Shown here one piece after another: positions 1 through 5,401 of a stretch of 5,890 bases of DNA (positions are counted from its first letter, which is position 1; each line of letters begins with the position of its first letter). The stretch is from positions 1 to 5,890 of the forward strand of contig JAITHY010000035.1 of the NCBI GenBank assembly GCA_031279715.1, read 5' to 3'. The notes below the pieces were generated by a model, which worked only from the letters and a program-made list of their open reading frames with translations, was not told the DNA's origin and searched no databases. Both the position numbers and the translations under genes were made by a program. The DNA comes from Verrucomicrobiales bacterium (lineage in GTDB: Bacteria; Verrucomicrobiota; Verrucomicrobiia; Methylacidiphilales; JAAUTS01).

Positions 1-1
1 G

Positions 2-475
2 GGGCGCGACGCGATATTGCGAACGCTCGCTGACAGTGGCTTTGACGCGCGCAAAGAGGTCATTTTGGAAGAAGACCCGCTGCTGCCGCCCGACCACGGC
101 GAGGCGCAATACCAAATCCGCCTGCTGAATAATTCCACCGACCACTGGACGCTGGAGGTGGTGACGACGCGCTCGTCCGTGCTGGTGATGACCGACGCCT
201 TTTCCAAAGACTGGCGCGTGAAGGAACTGCCCGGCAGCGTGCAAACAAATTATCACATCCTGCCCGCGAACCATGCGCTGAGGGCGATACCGCTCGCACC
301 CGGCCGCCACGTCATCCGTATCGAGTGCGTGCCGCGCGGCTGGGGCGCAGGCGTGAACATCAGCGTGCTGGCATGGCTGGCGCTGGCGGTGCGCGGCGTG
401 AACCGCGATTTGAGAAAGTTACTGGGAAGACTTGCCGCTGACAGTGACCCCGAAAAAACGGAGGGCGGAGCATGA
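2..475 (+). CDS. YfhO-like multi-pass membrane protein, C-terminal fragment (5' end outside window)
   Basis: The frame is open to the left edge, so this is the last 157 residues of a larger gene; the TTG at 17 is only an internal codon. The visible part resembles the C-terminal extracytoplasmic domain of YfhO-type proteins. An FDARKEVILEE segment is followed by a beta-rich stretch in which 'SSVLVMTDAFSKDWRV' and 'NHALRAIPLAPGRHVIRIE' match the family pattern of a displaced-sugar-binding-like domain, and then by a last hydrophobic helix (about ISVLAWLALAV) with a short basic cytoplasmic tail. Known family members are GT-C-fold membrane proteins that use polyprenyl-phosphate sugars to glycosylate cell-surface polymers; Bacillus YfhO works with the GT2 enzyme CsbB. 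The substrate here is unknown. The stop overlaps the start of the next gene (ATGA at 472-475), so the two are probably translationally coupled. The catalytic N-terminal membrane part is not visible, so the function is inferred from the tail and the neighbour. Confidence 0.75.
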   Translation, partial: GRDAILRTLADSGFDARKEVILEEDPLLPPDHGEAQYQIRLLNNSTDHWTLEVVTTRSSVLVMTDAFSKDWRVKELPGSVQTNYHILPANHALRAIPLAPGRHVIRIECVPRGWGAGVNISVLAWLALAVRGVNRDLRKLLGRLAADSDPEKTEGGA

Positions 476-1242
476 AGACGACGGACAGCGTGGTGATTAT
501 GCCGACGTTCAACGAACGGGAAAACATTGAGAATATCATCCGGGCGATTTTCGGTTTGGCGAAGCCGTTTGACATTTTGATTATTGACGACGGCTCGCCG
601 GACGGGACGTCGGGCGTGGTGAAAAAATTGCAGGCCGAGTTTCCCGAACGGCTGTTTCTGCTTGAACGTGCGGGGAAACAAGGCCTGGGGATGGCGTATA
701 TATGCGGCTTCAAATGGGCGCTGGAGCGGCGCTACGATTACATTTTCGAGATGGACGCCGACTTCAGCCACAGCCCCGACGACTTGCCCAGGCTGCACGC
801 CAAGTGCGCCGAGGAGGGCGCTGATGTTGCCATTGGCTCGCGTTATTGCAACGGCGTGAACGTGGTGAACTGGCCGCTGAGCCGGGTGCTCATGTCCTAT
901 GGCGGGTCTGTCTATGCGTGGCTGGTCACCGGCATGAAGCTCCGCGACACGACCGCGGGTTTCAAATGCTATCGCCGGCGGGTGCTGGAGACCATCGAGC
1001 TGGACAAAATTCGTTTCAAGGGATACGCCTTTCAAATCGAGATGAAATTCACCGCCATGCAATGCGGGTTCAACTTGGCGGAAGTGCCGTTAGGGTTTGT
1101 CAACCGCCGGCTGGGCGTGTCGAAGATGGACGGGAAAATTTTCGGCGAGGCGTTTTTTGGCATCTTGCTGTTAAAATGGCGCAGCTTTTTCCGCCAGTAT
1201 CCGGCGCAAAAAAACACTGGCGTTTTGCGCGAAAACGTTTAA
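472..1242 (+). CDS. Polyprenyl-phosphate mannosyltransferase-like GT2 enzyme (DPM1/Ppm1 type)
   Basis: A 256-residue single-domain, soluble GT-A glycosyltransferase of family 2, expected to transfer a sugar (mannose in the classic enzymes) from a nucleotide donor to polyprenyl phosphate at the inner face of the membrane. Motifs in order are MPTFNERENI (10-19), the nucleotide-binding DDGSPDGT (39-46), GLGMAY (71-76), the metal-binding EMDADFSHSP (93-102, DxD at 95-97), GSRY (122-125), and the acceptor-side region with RDTTAGFKCYRR followed by FKGYAFQIEM. It has no C-terminal membrane helices, unlike CsbB or GtrB, so it resembles the DPM1-only form. The ATG at 472 is supported by a strong GGAGG at 460-464 and the ATGA overlap with the YfhO-like gene. 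The pairing suggests it supplies a lipid-linked sugar to that protein. The actual sugar cannot be read from the sequence; glucose, GlcNAc or a related sugar is possible. Confidence 0.9.
   Translation: MKTTDSVVIMPTFNERENIENIIRAIFGLAKPFDILIIDDGSPDGTSGVVKKLQAEFPERLFLLERAGKQGLGMAYICGFKWALERRYDYIFEMDADFSHSPDDLPRLHAKCAEEGADVAIGSRYCNGVNVVNWPLSRVLMSYGGSVYAWLVTGMKLRDTTAGFKCYRRRVLETIELDKIRFKGYAFQIEMKFTAMQCGFNLAEVPLGFVNRRLGVSKMDGKIFGEAFFGILLLKWRSFFRQYPAQKNTGVLRENV
1204..1237 (+). other. Two overlapping, mutually exclusive stem-loops at the 3' end of the GT2 gene
   Basis: GCGCAAAA at 1204-1211 is perfectly complementary to TTTTGCGC at 1223-1230 (8 bp, 11-nt loop). CGTTTT at 1221-1226 can instead pair with AAAACG at 1232-1237 (6 bp, 5-nt loop). 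The two use the same bases, so only one can form at a time. They lie in the last codons of the glycosyltransferase gene, 18-52 bases before the lipoprotein start. They could modulate expression of the downstream gene or mRNA stability, but no U-tract follows, and their effect is unknown. Confidence 0.35.
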
Positions 1243-1255
1243 TTTAACAACTCCT

Positions 1256-1540
1256 ATGCTTAAAAAATTCATCGCACTGGGCGCCGTGGCGGTTTTCGCC
1301 ATTGGCTGCGCTAACAATGATGGCAACACGGACAATTCCATGCCGACGCCGGCGGACGGCACAGCCGCTTACGGTCAGGAGACGGAAACGCTGCCGACTG
1401 GCGGCAGCTACACTGTGGTCAGTGGCGACTCGTTGTGGAAAATCGCCCGCAAGCACAACACCTCGGTTGAAAAACTCAAGGCGGCGAACAATCTGGATGG
1501 CGACTTGATTCGTCCCGGTCAGGTGTTGGCGATTCCCTAA
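1256..1540 (+). CDS. Small LysM-domain lipoprotein
   Basis: A 94-residue exported protein. The N terminus has two lysines and a hydrophobic stretch ending in FAIGC, a lipobox-like site with Cys18 as the lipidated residue (Ala rather than Leu at -3, still acceptable). A low-complexity linker rich in Asn, Asp, Thr and Pro (about 19-50) leads into one LysM domain (about 51-94) with YTVVSGDSLWKIARKH, then the NTSVEKLKAANNL helix and the closing IRPGQVLAIP. LysM domains bind the GlcNAc-containing backbone of peptidoglycan, so the protein probably links a membrane to the cell wall. No enzymatic domain is present. It starts 13 bases after the glycosyltransferase stop and may share its transcript. 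The bases before the ATG (AACAACTCCT) hold no Shine-Dalgarno sequence. It could serve cell-envelope structure or act as a targeting partner; the exact role is unknown. Confidence 0.88.
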   Translation: MLKKFIALGAVAVFAIGCANNDGNTDNSMPTPADGTAAYGQETETLPTGGSYTVVSGDSLWKIARKHNTSVEKLKAANNLDGDLIRPGQVLAIP

Positions 1541-1550
1541 GAATTTTTAA

Positions 1551-1605
1551 CGCAAAGGCGTAAAGTGACAAAGACCGCAAAGGATTTTTCCTTTGCGGTC
1601 TTTGT
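1551..1605. terminator. Long perfect hairpin between convergent genes, carrying CGCAAAGG repeats; likely bidirectional terminator
   Basis: The arms 1568-1584 (ACAAAGACCGCAAAGGA) and 1589-1605 are exact reverse complements, giving a 17-bp stem with a TTTT loop at 1585-1588. It lies between the lipoprotein stop (1540, + strand) and the helicase stop (1623, - strand), where a shared terminator is expected. Neither side has a classic U-tract directly after the stem: GTTAATG follows on the + strand, and the nearest T-run on the - strand side is about 20 bases away. The octamer CGCAAAGG occurs at 1551-1558 and again at 1576-1583, with its inverse at 1590-1597. The element may therefore be a dispersed intergenic repeat that also works as a terminator or 3'-end stabiliser. 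Confidence 0.65.
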
Positions 1606-1622
1606 GTTAATGAAGCTGATGG

Positions 1623-2816
1623 TCAGCGCCGTTTCCGGCGGGATGAGGCGCCTTTTCGCCGCCCGTCATTGCCAGCGGCTTCTTGCAATAGTGTGGTGTA
1701 CGTGTAATTGAAATTGTCCAGCTTCACGCGGGGCAGGGGTTTGTTAATCAAATATTCAATCGCGGTCACGTACTGCTGCTCAGGCGCGGTGAAGATGGTC
1801 AGCGCGTCGCCGGTGCGGTTGGCACGGCCTGTGCGGCCGATGCGGTGCACGTAATCCTCCGGATTTTCCGGCACGTCGTAATTGATGACATGGCTCACGC
1901 CCTCGATGTCCAGCCCGCGCGCGGCGATGTCTGTCGCCACCAGCACCTCAACCTCGCCGCTGCGGAATAACTCCAGAGCCTTCGTTCGCTGGCCTTGGGA
2001 ACGGTCGCTGTGGATGACCTCCGCCTTGTGCCCCTTCGCTTGCAACGCGTGGCCGAAGATGTCCGCGCCCACCTTCGTGCGGCTGAACACAATCACGCTC
2101 TCGTAATTCGTGCGGTCGAGCAACGCCATCAGCAACTCGTCCTTTTGGTTCATCGCCACGGGGTAGAGCACGTGCTGCACTGTCTCGGCGGGATTGCTGC
2201 GCCGGCCAATCTCGATGGTCAGCGGCTCCTTCATCGCCCAGCCGATGAGGTCGGCGAGGCGTGGCGGAATGGTCGCGCTGAACAACAGCGTTTGACGGTT
2301 GGTGTTGCAATAATTGATGATGCGCCGCACGTCCGGCATGAAGCCCATGTCAAGCATCCGGTCGGCCTCGTCGAGCACGAGCACCTCGATTTTGTCCAGT
2401 TTCACCGCGCCGTTTTCGATGTGGTCGAGCAAACGTCCGGGGGTGGCGATGACAATATCGGGGCGTTGGGCGAGTTCCTGATGTTGACGGTCATACTTGA
2501 CACCACCGTGGAGCAGGCTGGAGCGCAAATTGGTGAAGAAGGTGAAATCGTCGCTCGCCTCCTTGACTTGCGCGGCAAGTTCGCGTGTGGGTTCAAGGAC
2601 GAGACAGCGTGTGTGGCTGTGTTTTTTCAGTTGGCTGACGATGGGCAGTATAAAGGCGGCGGTTTTGCCCGTGCCGGTTTGCGCGCTGCCGATGAGGTCT
2701 TTGCCGCTGATGATGACAGGGATGGCTTGCGCCTGGATGGGTGTGGGGTCGAGGTAACGAAGCCGTTGCGCGGCGTGAACGGCGTCCTCGCCAAGTCCTA
2801 GATTGCAGAATGACAT
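1623..2816 (-). CDS. rhlE: DEAD-box ATP-dependent RNA helicase, RhlE-type
   Basis: A 397-residue cytosolic helicase that unwinds short RNA duplexes using ATP, typically in ribosome assembly, RNA decay or cold adaptation. All core motifs are visible, numbered from the ATG at 2816: Q motif PTPIQ (24-28), motif I AQTGTGKT (45-52), Ia PTREL (76-80), HGG (103-105), Ib TPGR (125-128), II DEAD (149-152), III SAT (180-182), IV IVFSRTK, V ATDIAARGLD (294-303) and VI HRIGRTGR (324-331). The opening MSFCNLGL and the overall spacing match RhlE best among the subfamilies. The C-terminal tail is short and basic (ending RRKGASSRRKRR), a likely nonspecific RNA-binding extension. A TTG at 2837 would add seven residues, but the ATG at 2816 gives the family-typical N terminus. 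No clear Shine-Dalgarno sequence precedes it. Codons often end in C (for example GAC, CGC, TTC, AGC), unlike the neighbouring ABC genes, which may mean higher expression. Confidence 0.95.
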   Translation of the reverse strand: MSFCNLGLGEDAVHAAQRLRYLDPTPIQAQAIPVIISGKDLIGSAQTGTGKTAAFILPIVSQLKKHSHTRCLVLEPTRELAAQVKEASDDFTFFTNLRSSLLHGGVKYDRQHQELAQRPDIVIATPGRLLDHIENGAVKLDKIEVLVLDEADRMLDMGFMPDVRRIINYCNTNRQTLLFSATIPPRLADLIGWAMKEPLTIEIGRRSNPAETVQHVLYPVAMNQKDELLMALLDRTNYESVIVFSRTKVGADIFGHALQAKGHKAEVIHSDRSQGQRTKALELFRSGEVEVLVATDIAARGLDIEGVSHVINYDVPENPEDYVHRIGRTGRANRTGDALTIFTAPEQQYVTAIEYLINKPLPRVKLDNFNYTYTTLLQEAAGNDGRRKGASSRRKRR

Positions 2817-2920
2817 GGAAGTGGATGTTAGCCGCAAAAGCGCGCAAAGAAATCAAAAAAATAAAAATTAGCGCTTCAAACTTGAGCCGTCACGCCCAGC
2901 GGCTAGATTGTCAGGTTGTG
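2817..2920. promoter_or_regulatory. Divergent intergenic region between helicase and ABC exporter operon
   Basis: This region must drive the helicase leftward and the exporter rightward. For the exporter, TTGAGC at 2882-2887 and TAGATT at 2904-2909, separated by 16 bases, form a weak sigma70-like pair (4/6 matches each) that would start transcription a few bases before the ATG at 2921. For the helicase, only an A-rich tract on the + strand (2848-2870, T-rich on the transcribed sense) stands out, with no convincing -35/-10 pair. The part nearest the helicase (2833-2850, CCGCAAAAGCGCGCAAAG) is a degenerate relative of the CGCAAAGG repeat downstream of the helicase and would lie in its 5' untranslated leader. 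Confidence 0.4.
2833..2850 (+). repeat. Degenerate CGCAAA-type tandem repeat in the helicase leader
   Basis: CGCAAAAG is followed by CGCGCAAAGA, so two CGCAAA units lie about ten bases apart. The same core occurs as CGCAAAGG twice in the hairpin element past the other end of the helicase gene (1551-1583). The similarity is short and could be chance, but both copies are intergenic. Similar CGCAAAG-rich runs are, from general knowledge, common noncoding filler in several bacterial groups. Confidence 0.35.
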
Positions 2921-3661
2921 ATGGATGAGATGGTCAGGGTTAAAAATTTGCGGAAGGAGTTTGGCGCGCTCGTGGCGATTGAGGATTTGTCGTTCAGCGT
3001 CGCGCGCGGGGAGATTGTGGGGTTGCTGGGTCCCAACGGGGCGGGGAAGACGACGGCGTTGTCGATTTTGATGGGGTTGGTTACGCCGACGGCGGGGTCG
3101 GTGCGGGTGTTTGGGTTGGAATTGGAGCGGAACCGCGTGGAGGTGTTGCAGAGGATGAATTTTTCCTCGGCGTACACGGCGCTGCCGTCGAACTTGCGGG
3201 TGGAGGAAAATTTGACGGTGTTCGCGCGGTTGTATTCGGTGAAAAATCCGCGCGAAAAAATTAACGAATTGCTGGAATTGTTGGAGATTGCGCATTTGAA
3301 GAAGCGCGTGGTGGGGCGCCTGTCGTCCGGGGAGTCGGCGCGGGTGAGTTTGTGCAAGTCGCTGTTAAACGACCCCGAGCTGCTGCTGCTCGACGAGCCG
3401 ACCGCCAGCCTTGATCCGGATATCGCGGACAAGGTGCGGAAATGGCTGCGTCAGGTTCAGCGGGATCGGGGGATTGGGATGATTTACACTTCGCATAACA
3501 TGCGTGACGTGGAGGAGGTTTGTGATCGCGTGCTGTTCATGCAAAAAGGCAAAATTTTCGCCGAGGGGACGCCGCGGTCGATTGTGGCGCAGTTTCAGGA
3601 AAAATCGTTGGAGTCGTTGTTTATCCGGGTCGCGCGGAGCGGGGATGTGGAGGAAGTATGA
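2921..3661 (+). CDS. ABC-2 type exporter, ATP-binding subunit
   Basis: A 246-residue nucleotide-binding subunit that powers the membrane protein encoded directly downstream. Numbered from the ATG at 2921: Walker A GPNGAGKT (37-44), signature LSSGE (134-138, in place of LSGGQ), Walker B LLLLDEP with catalytic Glu159 (154-160), D-loop SLD (163-165) and switch His192 in TSHNM. The Q-loop is unusual: where most ABC ATPases have a glutamine, this protein reads NFSSAYTALPSNL (80-92), with Ala84 at the aligned place. I recall a similar 'NFSSPY' motif in a subgroup of ABC-2 ATPases, so this may be a family trait. The open frame extends far upstream into the helicase region, but homology begins at MVRVKNLRKEFG, so the start is the ATG at 2921 or 2930. 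Neither has a strong Shine-Dalgarno sequence. The stop overlaps the permease start (ATGA at 3658-3661). The transported substrate is unknown; drug, lipid or polysaccharide export are options. Confidence 0.92.
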   Translation: MDEMVRVKNLRKEFGALVAIEDLSFSVARGEIVGLLGPNGAGKTTALSILMGLVTPTAGSVRVFGLELERNRVEVLQRMNFSSAYTALPSNLRVEENLTVFARLYSVKNPREKINELLELLEIAHLKKRVVGRLSSGESARVSLCKSLLNDPELLLLDEPTASLDPDIADKVRKWLRQVQRDRGIGMIYTSHNMRDVEEVCDRVLFMQKGKIFAEGTPRSIVAQFQEKSLESLFIRVARSGDVEEV

Positions 3662-4452
3662 ATTGGTCGGTTATTTTGGGGTTGGTTTTGCGGTACACGT
3701 ATATTATACGGCGCTCGGTGCCGCGGATGATTGAGATGTTGTTTTGGCCGATGCTGGATTTGTTGGTGTGGGGTTTCTTGACGATTTACTTGCAAAAACT
3801 GAACCATGGCACACCGTCAGCGGTGACGTTTTTACTGGGGGCGATGATTTTTTGGGACGTGCTGTTTCGCTCGCAACAGGGGATGACAGTGTCGTTTTTG
3901 GAGGACGTGTGGACGCGGAATATTATCAATGTGTTCGTCGCGCCGGTGCGGGTGCGGGAGTTTTTGACGGCGACGGCGCTGGTGGGGTTAATCAAGGTGG
4001 GGATTATCATAGTGCTGCTGACGGTGGTGGCGTGGTGGTTGTATGGGTTTAATTTGACGGTGCTGGGGTGGGGGCTGATTCCGCTGTTTGTCAACTTGAT
4101 GGTGATGGGCTGGGGCATCGGGATGGTGACGACGGCGCTGATTATGAGGTTCGGGCAGGCGGTGGAGATGCTGGCGTGGGCGATTCCGTTTTTGTTTCAG
4201 CCACTGTCGGCGGTGTTTTATCCGGTCAGCGTGCTGCCGCCGTGGTTGCAAGCGGTGGCGTGGGGTTTGCCGTCAACGCATGTATTCGAGGGGATGCGGT
4301 CGGTGCTGGCCGGTGGCGGTTTTCCGTCCGGTTATTTGTTGTGGGCGATGGGGTTGAACGCGGTGTTTCTGGCGGCGGAGACTTGGTTTTTTATGTGGAT
4401 GTACCAATCGACACGGGAGAAGGGGTATCTGGCGAAGCTGGGAACGCAGTAA
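3658..4452 (+). CDS. ABC-2 type exporter, permease subunit
   Basis: A 264-residue inner-membrane protein forming the channel of the exporter with the upstream ATPase, presumably as a dimer. It has about six hydrophobic segments, near residues 24-45, 56-76, 103-129, 135-162, 171-193 and 226-248, the usual ABC-2 layout. The cytoplasmic stretch between segments 2 and 3 (SFLEDVWTRNIINVFVAPVR, 79-98) fits the coupling region of this family. The segment FQPLSAVFYPVSVLPPWLQ (180-198) matches the conserved ABC-2 pattern before the last helix. The start is firm: GGAGG at 3649-3653 and the ATGA overlap with the ATPase stop. Codons are strongly G-ending (GTG, TTG, GGG, GCG), as in the ATPase, supporting a shared history. 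Its stop lies 2 bp from the stop of the opposing EamA gene. The substrate is not predictable; NodJ/DrrB-like exporters of lipids, glycans or drugs are the nearest general comparison. Confidence 0.9.
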   Translation: MNWSVILGLVLRYTYIIRRSVPRMIEMLFWPMLDLLVWGFLTIYLQKLNHGTPSAVTFLLGAMIFWDVLFRSQQGMTVSFLEDVWTRNIINVFVAPVRVREFLTATALVGLIKVGIIIVLLTVVAWWLYGFNLTVLGWGLIPLFVNLMVMGWGIGMVTTALIMRFGQAVEMLAWAIPFLFQPLSAVFYPVSVLPPWLQAVAWGLPSTHVFEGMRSVLAGGGFPSGYLLWAMGLNAVFLAAETWFFMWMYQSTREKGYLAKLGTQ

Positions 4453-4454
4453 AG

Positions 4455-5330
4455 TCAACCCATAAGCAGCCCAATCACGCCGCTGACGGCGATTACCGCG
4501 CCGATGAGGTTTCTCATTGTCAGCGTGTCGCCGTCGAGCCAGTGTGTCAGTGGCATGATGACGATAGGCGTGGTGGCGACGATGGCGAGGACGATACCGC
4601 TGGGCGTTGTGGACAAGGCCCATTGAAAACAACTCACGCCGATGACGGGGCCGGCGAGGGTGTGGGCGAGAATCCAGGGGGAGAATTTTTTCCCCGGTCG
4701 GGTGAATGGATGCCGGCTTAACCAAACGCTGACGATGATGCTCACCAGCAGCGCGCCGCCCAGCATGCGCTGGAAGGTGGCGGTGGGGGCGTTGATGTGG
4801 GTGTTGGCGGCGTGGTTTAACTCAAAAGCGCGGCGGCTCAGCACCGCGCCCCAGCCCTGACCGGCAGCGGCGAGGGAGCCGAAGAGAGCGCCGTTGATGA
4901 ATTGGGCGCGCGGGATTTTAAGGTGTTCCGCCGGGGCGAGGGAGATGCTGACGCCCGCCAGAATAATGCTGATGAGAAGAATTTGCCAGCCGTTCAGGTG
5001 TGTGCCGAGCCAGAGCCATTCGGTGAGGCAGGCGATGGGGGCGGCGAGGCATTGCGCGAGCAAAACGGTGCGGCGCGGCCCAAGGCGGGAGTAGCATTCG
5101 AACAACGCGAGGTCGCCGAAACCGAAGCCCACCGCGCCGCTGACGATGAACATAATCAATCCCGCCCCGGCAAATCCTTGCCCCAACGTGAAGACGTAGG
5201 CGCCGAGCAGACACAGCGCCAGCAGCGAGCGGCAAAGTGTCGCGGTCATGCTGTTGGACAATTTAATAACCCTTCCCCCGCACCAACCGGAGCAGGCGAA
5301 CGACAGTGTGGTCAGGAGTGAGGCGAGCAT
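4455..5330 (-). CDS. EamA/DMT-superfamily transporter
   Basis: A 291-residue, very hydrophobic inner-membrane protein with roughly ten predicted helices in two repeats of about five, as in the drug/metabolite transporter superfamily. Repeat 1 includes the GFGDLALFECYSRLGPRRTV region (about 70-89), followed by APIACLTEWLWLG. Repeat 2 has the corresponding GVSCFQWALSTTPSGIVLAI and TPIVIMPLTHWLDGD, and the protein ends in a short final helix (IGAVIAVSGVIGLLMG). Family members move amino acids, nucleosides, cofactors or other metabolites; the substrate here is unknown. I chose the ATG at 5330 because the first transmembrane helix starts there, as is usual for the family, and because it leaves 71 bp for divergent promoters. 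An upstream ATG pair at 5393/5390 would add about 21 residues but leaves only 8 bp to the divergent gene. Neither start has a Shine-Dalgarno sequence. There is no visible terminator between it and the converging ABC permease. Confidence 0.88.
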   Translation of the reverse strand: MLASLLTTLSFACSGWCGGRVIKLSNSMTATLCRSLLALCLLGAYVFTLGQGFAGAGLIMFIVSGAVGFGFGDLALFECYSRLGPRRTVLLAQCLAAPIACLTEWLWLGTHLNGWQILLISIILAGVSISLAPAEHLKIPRAQFINGALFGSLAAAGQGWGAVLSRRAFELNHAANTHINAPTATFQRMLGGALLVSIIVSVWLSRHPFTRPGKKFSPWILAHTLAGPVIGVSCFQWALSTTPSGIVLAIVATTPIVIMPLTHWLDGDTLTMRNLIGAVIAVSGVIGLLMG

Positions 5331-5401
5331 TTGGGGAAAAATGCTAGCCGGAAGATTTGGGATGGCAAATTGCAAATCACCCGTTACCATCATCGTTCAT
5401 T
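5331..5401. promoter_or_regulatory. Divergent intergenic region with candidate promoter for the EamA gene
   Basis: On the - strand, TTGCCA (5368-5363) and TAGCAT (5346-5341) are spaced 16 bases and match sigma70 consensus at 5/6 and 4/6 positions. They lie 10 bases before the ATG at 5330, so the transcript would have a very short leader. If the EamA protein really started at 5393, this promoter would lie inside its coding region. Direct copies of GCAAAT at 5365-5370 and 5372-5377 overlap the -35 box and could be an operator, but they are short. I see no good promoter for the rightward gene. Confidence 0.3.

Noticed and set aside
253..1062. Long open frame on the - strand opposite the glycosyltransferase gene
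   Set aside because: It is antisense to a gene with complete GT2 motifs, its translation is rich in His, Arg and Pro with no domain, and it follows from the third-position GC bias of the true gene.
1995..2801. Open frame of 268 codons on the + strand opposite the RNA helicase
   Set aside because: It is fully antisense to a helicase with every core motif. The translation has no recognisable domain and mirrors the codon bias of the helicase.
2741..2920. 60-codon N-terminal extension of the ABC ATPase frame
   Set aside because: It overlaps the start of the divergent helicase and the promoter region, and its sequence has no similarity to ABC domains, which begin at MVRVKNLRKEFG.
4478..4491. CGCCG-CTGA-CGGCG hairpin near the convergent stops, as a terminator
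   Set aside because: It has only 5 bp, lies inside the EamA coding region and has no following T-run on either strand, so it is likely a chance GC palindrome.
4068..4721. Open frame of 217 codons on the + strand crossing the permease/EamA junction
   Set aside because: It runs out of frame through the permease and antisense through EamA, with a Gly/Asp/Val-rich, low-information product. Both overlapped genes are well supported.
4902..5321. Open frame of 139 codons on the + strand opposite EamA
   Set aside because: The product is charged and Ala/Glu/Gln-rich without domain features, and it opposes a clear membrane transporter.
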